Positions 58,594-64,000 of a stretch of 64,000 nucleotides of DNA are shown in pieces. Each line of letters starts with the position of its first letter. Position 1 is the first letter of the stretch. The translations under genes were made by a program, and so were the position numbers. A model generated the notes under the pieces. The model saw only the letters and a list, made by a program, of their open reading frames with translations. It searched no databases and was not told the origin of the DNA. This stretch comes from Oceanococcus sp. HetDA_MAG_MS8 (GTDB taxonomy: Bacteria > Pseudomonadota > Gammaproteobacteria > Nevskiales > Oceanococcaceae): NCBI GenBank assembly GCA_019192445.1, contig JAHCMK010000009.1:62001-126000 (forward strand). Reading direction: 5' to 3'.

Positions 58594-58667
58594 GTCGACT
58601 GATGACTGAGAGACTCCCACCTCCCTGCTGGGGCAACAGCTCGGGGAACCTTCGTCACTTCGGTTCC

Positions 58668-59663
58668 TTATATCTTACGAGCGAATTGGGTCGGGGTTTG
58701 CCCCGTCCAGCGTTTGAAGGCCCTATTGAATGTGGCTAGATCACAATATCGCAGCCGTTCTGCGATGAGGGCGGTGGGCATGCTCAAGCTCAAATAATGC
58801 TTCGCTAGGCTTTCCCTAGTGCTGGCCAACAGGGCACTGAAGGTGGTGTTCTCTTCGGCGATACGTCGCTGCAAGGTGCGTGGACTGGTGCACAGGGCAG
58901 AGGCCACCGACTCGACCCCAGGTACTTTATGGCTGAGCTGCAAGGTGATTTCGGCCAGAACATCGTCCAAGGGGTGGGCCTTTTGTGCGTTGCGCAGCCG
59001 CGCGTCGAGCATCAACTGTAAATCCCTGCGGAGTTGTTCGTTACGGGTGAGAACCTGGCGTTGCGCTTGGTTCGAGCTGATGCGGTAGCGCGGCGTTGGT
59101 GCATTCCAATGAATGGGCACCCCAAAGGCTTGTTCCCAAGGAGCGGGGTCGGCGGGCCGCGTACGGGGGAGTTCCACAAACTCTAGTTTCAGCGGGCTGG
59201 CCAGATACTGTGAGGCGAGGACGGGGCCGCCCAAGGTGAGAAACTCTAGACGCGCGTTCTTCAGTGGTACATCGGCGTGATAGTGCACGCTGACGTCAAG
59301 CCCTCCGGCTACATCAACGGTGCGTAGCTCCATTACATTGCTAAACAAAGCGCAGTAGTTGGATAGCTGGCGTAGTAGGTCGGCTACATTGTCCGTGGCG
59401 GTGAGAAACACGCCCACATCTTGAAAGTCCACCAAGCGAATTTGCTGGGCCACCTCCAAACCAATGGCTTCTCCCCGAGTGTCAAAACCCAACTGCCATA
59501 AGGTGCTCACCTGTTCCAGGCTGAGCATTTCCTGGGGTGCTGTGACGCGATCCAGGGGCAGGCCCAAGCTTTGGGCAATGTGGTTGGTGTCCATGCCACT
59601 GCTGCGCAAGATGTCCACCAAGCCCCGGTATACCGATGCAATGATTCGAAATTGTTCAGGCAT
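58668..59663 (-). CDS. AraC-family transcriptional regulator (arabinose-binding-like N-terminus)
   Basis: 331 residues: an Arabinose_bd-type sensory domain (about 20-200) and a C-terminal AraC helix-turn-helix pair (GVESVASALCTSPRTLQRRIAEE, AERLRYCDLATFNRAFKRWTGQTP). GC-rich, unlike the AT-rich genes beside it. Codons 42-88 are repeated, damaged, at the window end (63860-64000). Ligand and targets unknown. Confidence 0.92.
   Translation of the reverse strand: MPEQFRIIASVYRGLVDILRSSGMDTNHIAQSLGLPLDRVTAPQEMLSLEQVSTLWQLGFDTRGEAIGLEVAQQIRLVDFQDVGVFLTATDNVADLLRQLSNYCALFSNVMELRTVDVAGGLDVSVHYHADVPLKNARLEFLTLGGPVLASQYLASPLKLEFVELPRTRPADPAPWEQAFGVPIHWNAPTPRYRISSNQAQRQVLTRNEQLRRDLQLMLDARLRNAQKAHPLDDVLAEITLQLSHKVPGVESVASALCTSPRTLQRRIAEENTTFSALLASTRESLAKHYLSLSMPTALIAERLRYCDLATFNRAFKRWTGQTPTQFARKI
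59401..59541. repeat. Copy 1 of a ~140-bp direct repeat (inside araC-like gene)
   Basis: Aligns base for base, at a constant offset of 4459, with 63860-64000. Over the 114 bases from 59428 about five differ. Same orientation in both places. Confidence 0.85.
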
Positions 59664-60370
59664 TTGTTCACCCCAATAGCCGTAAAGTCCCTCGGCAGCT
59701 GTTTTGCAATTGCGAATGGGCCTTCTTGTGTAATTGCACCTTTAGCCCTGCCGGAAGGTATGGTTTTGCCAAAAAGCTGGCGTTTAATTCGTCTTCCGGC
59801 GAGCACACCTTTGAAGGCGAGTAACGTGGTGGATTAGTCATGGTGCCTTCTCCTTGAGCCCCAGAAATGGCTTGAGAAAACTCTCGCTCCAGCTACGCTA
59901 TAGAGCAAGCCCATCGCAGGTCTTGCCCTAGCCCAACCTCCTAGGCTGATGACATTCCAGTTTTTTGCAGTCCCCAAAGGGAGCTCCTGGTTTATCTGCT
60001 GGCACATTGGCCCCAGGATTTTTTCTGGTACTCATCACGCCCAGCCTCATCCCCTTCTCTGAGGATGATTGGTTGACTACTTACACCAAATCCGGCTATC
60101 CAACTGCGAAGATCATCCGCGAAAACTGGTCAAACAGAGTATCCAGGACGCGAAGCAAAGTCGAATACAGGCCAACACGTGGCTGACCTGGCGGTAGCCT
60201 TGCTATAGCCACCCGCCGGAAATCACGGTGCGGGCGGGTGGCCTCAATAGCCGACCATTAAGCAATGGACTATAGGTGTTCACTTTTAGCTACACTCTGG
60301 GAAAAAATCCATGCCAATACACTCACTGTTCGCTGCACGCCAAAATTCTGACGAGCCAGTGTTGCCTGCG
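59664..60370. other. Gene-poor stretch
   Basis: No convincing coding sequence; short frames here (for example 59965-60186) show no family and no ribosome site. A 10-base perfect hairpin GCCACCCGCC/GGCGGGTGGC with a 15-base loop (60208-60242) lies beyond the end of the minus-strand di-haem gene and may terminate it. The AraC gene's promoter should be at its left end. Confidence 0.45.
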
Positions 60371-62479
60371 CTACAAGGTTTTCAGGTATTCGATAATTGC
60401 CTTGCGTTCTGTGTCGGTTAGTGCGTCGGAGAACTCGTGGCCGCTGTTACTGTTGCCAAGTATGCGCGTGTCAAAAACTAGGCGGCGATCCAATGCGTTT
60501 GGGGTTGGATCTACAGCAGCCAGAATCCCGGTATAACTCACCATGTCGTACAGGAAATTTGTCATGATTTGGTACATTGATGGACCTTCATCACGAAGTG
60601 GATTGCAATTGAATAGTGGGTCGCCAGGGAGACTGTCACAACCGAGTTCATAATGTTTCCAACCAACGGCTTCAAAATCGTATCCCGTGGATAAACTTTG
60701 GTCAAAGCCTACAATGCCCGTATCCTCACGAAGCTGACGCTGCCAAATTTCTTGTCGTTTTTCGCTATTGAGGACCGCCTCAATTGTTGGGACTGACCCG
60801 TTATGAAAGTATGGCGCGGTAGCCCAAATGCCATAAAGTGGTGGTGCTTGATAACCTTGACGTTTCTCCCATCCACATACTCCGGTTGGACGATTTGGGA
60901 ATAGATCATCGATAGTTTCTGTTAAATAATCTTTTTCTTCTGGTGGTACGTATCCTGGCACGCCGTCAGGGTATGCCCAATAACTGGTGTCCCAGCCCTG
61001 GCGTAGGCTCGTTGTCAGCATGTCCACGCGTGCGCGGTCAGTGCCAATAACCTCTAGGCTCGATAAATGTGCTGCTACGCCTTCGAGCGAGGGGTCTTCT
61101 AAGTAATTTGTATCGTTGACGTATCGAGGGGAATACGCGCCATGACAGCTTGCACAAGACCCATTGCCTCCATCTGGGCGTGGCGCATTGGCGTTGCTAG
61201 GCTCCTCCCATAAGTTCTTAGAATGGAAAAGAATCGCTCCAGCCTGCGCTAACCCTCTATCTATAACACCTGGGTATTTCGGTGACTCTAGGCTTAAGAA
61301 AAAGGCGTCCAAATGTTGATCCCACTTTTCGACGCGCTGGCGATACAAAGCGCCATCAGCAGTCACAAGTTGGTCTAACTCTCCGGGTCCGGCAGCCATG
61401 ATAATTCGGGTGCTGGCGTTGGATAAGCCTGCATCGAAGAACTTTCGTGGCCTGGAGCCGATATTCCACCACGCTGGAGTATCTTGGGTGTGGGCGAGCG
61501 GATGTGATACGTCGAATACGCCTTGGATGCCATACGGCGTAACCATTTTTGCCGGGTTTGGGTTTAAGCCTAGGGAGTCTATATCGAGAACTGTATTAAT
61601 AAACTCGAAACCACCTACAGCGTTGTTCTGACCACGCTGACGGATGCCCATGTTGTATACGATGTTTTGATCAAATGGAGGTGTGATTTCGCCGAGCGGT
61701 GTACCAACGAAAGGCGAGCCGTCCGCGGAGACCTGGGGCATATCGTAGTTATTATTTCCGAGCCCGATATTATCAAGCCCAATGATTACTGGCTCACCGG
61801 CCTGTGGTTCGCCAATCTGGCCACCGTGGCACTGGAAGCAGGCTGCAGTTTGAATATTACCTGTCCACAGACCTTGGTCATCACGGCCTTGACGATAACC
61901 AAGTGGAAGTTGGCCAGAGCCACCATTAGTTGTGTTTGGGTCCTCTCCGGGAAGTGGGTAGGGGTTGTGGAATGGAGCATAGTTTAGGCCGTAACGCAAG
62001 GTATAGAGTTCGTCAAACCTGTCTGGTCTCTCGTTAAACCCCCATTTTTTCCATGTGTCGTTATAGGCTTCTGCGGTAATTTGGCCGACAGGTAGTTCGT
62101 CGAGTAGAAACTTTAAGCCAAGGTCACGCCGTCTTCGCCATTCTCCACAAGTTTTGGGTGCCTGTTCTTCGGCCGGCAGGTTTTGATGACAGTTTTCCCA
62201 AAACGCGTTGAAATAAACCGCTCGATTCGCATTAACTCCCTCGACGACCAAGCTCCGTGGGTCGGGAGGTAGCAAAGTATCGTCTGGGGAGTTGGCGCAA
62301 ACCACTGCCCAACGGTGGCTGCCTCGTTTTCCGCCTAACAAGTCATTGGCGGCAAAGTTGTCTGGCCGTGAGTTTGTACGACCATTAATGACCCCTCCGG
62401 ATTCAGGTCGCCCGCCGTTGCACGCAGTCAATATCAGTCCCATACAAACGCACAGTAGGACTCGGGCGAAGTTATTCAT
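60371..62479 (-). CDS. Di-haem peroxidase/RoxA-like lipoprotein
   Basis: 702 residues. Lipobox LTAC then NGGR (shared motif). Two c-haem sites, CFQCH near residue 212 and CASCH near 440, and PYFHNGSVPTIEAVLNSEKR, the peroxidase/MauG C-terminal motif. Ordinary cytochrome c peroxidases have about 330 residues; this length is closer to RoxA/RoxB rubber oxygenases, but I cannot confirm that. AT-rich relative to the chromosomal core. Divergent from a TetR gene. Confidence 0.78.
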   Translation of the reverse strand: MNNFARVLLCVCMGLILTACNGGRPESGGVINGRTNSRPDNFAANDLLGGKRGSHRWAVVCANSPDDTLLPPDPRSLVVEGVNANRAVYFNAFWENCHQNLPAEEQAPKTCGEWRRRRDLGLKFLLDELPVGQITAEAYNDTWKKWGFNERPDRFDELYTLRYGLNYAPFHNPYPLPGEDPNTTNGGSGQLPLGYRQGRDDQGLWTGNIQTAACFQCHGGQIGEPQAGEPVIIGLDNIGLGNNNYDMPQVSADGSPFVGTPLGEITPPFDQNIVYNMGIRQRGQNNAVGGFEFINTVLDIDSLGLNPNPAKMVTPYGIQGVFDVSHPLAHTQDTPAWWNIGSRPRKFFDAGLSNASTRIIMAAGPGELDQLVTADGALYRQRVEKWDQHLDAFFLSLESPKYPGVIDRGLAQAGAILFHSKNLWEEPSNANAPRPDGGNGSCASCHGAYSPRYVNDTNYLEDPSLEGVAAHLSSLEVIGTDRARVDMLTTSLRQGWDTSYWAYPDGVPGYVPPEEKDYLTETIDDLFPNRPTGVCGWEKRQGYQAPPLYGIWATAPYFHNGSVPTIEAVLNSEKRQEIWQRQLREDTGIVGFDQSLSTGYDFEAVGWKHYELGCDSLPGDPLFNCNPLRDEGPSMYQIMTNFLYDMVSYTGILAAVDPTPNALDRRLVFDTRILGNSNSGHEFSDALTDTERKAIIEYLKTL

Positions 62480-62989
62480 GATTGTCTCCTGAACAAGGTG
62501 TCGAGTTAGCTGCTTCGCAACGGCTTACACAGAGCGGCACTTACAAGTGCAGCGTGACTGAAAGTAACATATGTTCCAAAAATATGCGAGGGTAGGCTCT
62601 TGCTGCGGGGGGTGGAAAGCTTCACAGCGGTACACTCCCCACCAGAATGACAATGGTCCAGTTGTTGCGTCGTTTTGCTTCTCGATGTGAGACGAAAGCT
62701 TGTGGCGCTTTTGCGCCGTGTTGAGAGCTCTAAGCGAAATAAAAATGCGGATCCTGAGTTAGATAGGTAGAAGCAACCTCTGTCGTTCGCGCCTAGTCTT
62801 ATGCTGCGTAGTCATGTACTGCTTCTAAGTGGCTGGGCTGGTGCATAGCCTCGACGACATAGTCGTAAGCCGATCGCACTGCTCTTTCGACTCTCTGGAG
62901 TGCCTGTATGCAATTGGTAATGAGGGGCCGCGTGATGGCATCATTTGTGACCTACCCCGTCACCAAAACGAGCTTTCCATAGTCCAAAT
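62480..62989. other. Divergent regulatory region between di-haem gene and tetR
   Basis: No gene seen. Candidate TetR-type operators: GCACTT-AC-AAGTGC (62537-62550) and AACATATGTT (62566-62575), both close to the di-haem gene start. A small GGCGC-TTTT-GCGCC hairpin is at 62704-62717. AT-richer than average. Confidence 0.45.
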
Positions 62990-63718
62990 ATGACGTCAGA
63001 TCCAAACCACTCTGCAGTGCCCCGAGTTCCAATCCAGGCGCGTTCGAAGGTGCGGGTTGAGAATATGTTGGCAAGGGCTGACGCGATCCTGGCAGAGCAG
63101 GGGTTAGACGGATTTTCTATACCCGCGTTAGCCGAATCCTTGGGTTATAGTCGCCGCAGCATTTACATGTTCTTCCCAACACCGTATGCGGTGCTGAATG
63201 AGCTTGCGCGGCGTTATGTGAGTCGTCTACAAGGACATCTGGAGCCCGCACTTAAGGAAGTTGGCCGCCTTTCCGTTGAGTGGCTTGCAGCGAAAATTTC
63301 TTTCGAAGCGGCCTCGTTTCTCAATGGCGCGCCTGTCGCGCGGCTCTTGATTCTCGGCGGAGTCTCCACGAGTCGAAATTTCTGTGGGCAAGAAATTAGT
63401 AATCGCCATCTTGGTCGGTTGGCTGAACGTATACTGACTGCGTATGGCTACCAAATACCTAATGCCCAGCCGGATAGGGCTGCCACCGCAATTGAGCTAG
63501 GTACGGCGTGTTTTCGCCTTTCGTATACTAGTTATGGGCATATCACTGAGCCATATGTTGTTGAGTCTGCCTACGTTATGTTGTTGTATCTTCGGGATAT
63601 TCTTGAGCTCGAAGAGATGCCGGGACGACATGAGCTTTCCGTGATCATTAAGGAGTTTGCCTCTGCCACTGCACCAGGGCGGGACGCCAACCTTCGTGTG
63701 GCCCAAGCAAGTACTTAA
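62990..63718 (+). CDS. TetR-family transcriptional regulator
   Basis: 242 residues. N-terminal helix-turn-helix: ILAEQGLDGFSIPALAESLGYSRRSIYMFFPT, fitting TetR with its Tyr-x-x-Phe end. C-terminal ligand domain unrecognised. Being divergent from the di-haem lipoprotein gene, it is the likely regulator of that gene. Confidence 0.88.
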   Translation: MTSDPNHSAVPRVPIQARSKVRVENMLARADAILAEQGLDGFSIPALAESLGYSRRSIYMFFPTPYAVLNELARRYVSRLQGHLEPALKEVGRLSVEWLAAKISFEAASFLNGAPVARLLILGGVSTSRNFCGQEISNRHLGRLAERILTAYGYQIPNAQPDRAATAIELGTACFRLSYTSYGHITEPYVVESAYVMLLYLRDILELEEMPGRHELSVIIKEFASATAPGRDANLRVAQAST

Positions 63719-63859
63719 CTCTTTGGAGCGTCGCTTTAGCTGACGAGGCTCTGCTGGATCACAGCATTCAAATCGCAGGGCACGCCATAGGTATGCAACC
63801 AAGCCTAAGTGAAGGCGGGTTGGGTGCGAGGCGGATTGACTAGCCTAACTTCGGGCGAT

Positions 63860-64000
63860 GTGAGAAGCACCGCCACATCCTGCTAGTCCACCAAGCGAAT
63901 TTGCTGGACAACCTCCAAACCAATGGCTTCTCCCCGAGTGTCAAAACCTAACTGCCACAAGGTGCTCACCTGTTCCAGGCTGAGCATTTCCTGGGGTGCC
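63860..64000 (-). pseudogene. Broken second copy of the AraC-like gene (continues past the window)
   Basis: Near-identical to codons 42-88 of the regulator at 58668-59663 on the same strand. The codon for Phe80 is TAG here (63883-63885) and similarity fades below 63860, so the rest of the gene is missing on this side. The part with the N-terminus lies beyond the window edge. Confidence 0.8.

Noticed and set aside
59965-60186. 73-residue frame in the gene-poor stretch
   Set aside because: No ribosome site, no family, no conserved neighbour; probably random.

Overview
The window carries most of a photosynthesis gene cluster followed by about 40 kb of accessory genes, on GC-rich DNA. The reaction centre has L, M and a four-haem PufC cytochrome, there is one LH1 pair and no LH2 genes, and the carotenoid genes (crtIBCDEF, no crtA seen) imply a spirilloxanthin-type pathway. 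Together with Pseudomonas-like neighbours (thiopurine methyltransferase, AraC regulator with an arabinose-binding-like N-terminus, Phd/PIN toxin-antitoxin), this suggests a phototrophic gammaproteobacterium, perhaps an aerobic anoxygenic phototroph. The genus cannot be read from the sequence.

Region 1 (1-8769) is a tightly packed co-directional run: bchP (5' end cut by the window), tspO, ispH, bchI, bchD, bchO, crtI, crtB and two tiny membrane genes. Most junctions are stop/start overlaps, so this looks like one superoperon for bacteriochlorophyll and carotenoid synthesis plus isoprenoid supply. Region 2 (8766-13262) holds crtD-crtC on the minus strand and crtE, crtF on the plus strand, diverging from an 88-bp promoter region. 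Region 3 (13263-23715) is the bchCXYZ-puf superoperon: bchC, bchX, bchY, bchZ, a small gene in the pufQ position, pufB, pufA, pufL, pufM, pufC, then a DUF3422 gene. Strong RNA hairpins sit before pufB and between pufA and pufL. bchFNBHLM, acsF and puhA are not here.

Region 4 (23900-45000) is accessory: secreted lipoproteins (a metzincin-like protease, a beta-propeller, a PhoD phosphatase behind a clear Pho box, a dipeptidase-like hydrolase behind a structured RNA leader), an ABC/HlyD/TolC exporter whose ATPase domain has lost its catalytic motifs, glyoxalase, MarC, KatG, a Ca/Na antiporter and membrane proteins. Region 5 (45000-53000) has a Phd/PIN toxin-antitoxin pair with its promoter and operator visible, a cytochrome c5-like lipoprotein paired with a Tat-exported lactone oxidase, a D-cysteine desulfhydrase-like enzyme and a MacAB-like efflux operon. 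Region 6 (53000-57067) is a four-gene lipoxygenase operon. Region 7 (57068-64000) is visibly more AT-rich in places and looks acquired: a GH10 xylanase, an AraC regulator, a RoxA/peroxidase-like di-haem protein, a TetR regulator and, at the window end, a broken second copy of part of the AraC gene.

Three observations stand out. Five unrelated lipoproteins share the residues Gly-Gly-Arg at positions +3 to +5 of the lipidated cysteine (C-[N/G]-G-G-R), written with different codons each time. The gene in the pufQ slot aligns without gaps to the whole of the adjacent LH1 beta protein and keeps its bacteriochlorophyll-ligand histidine. An ABC exporter has a degenerate nucleotide-binding domain.
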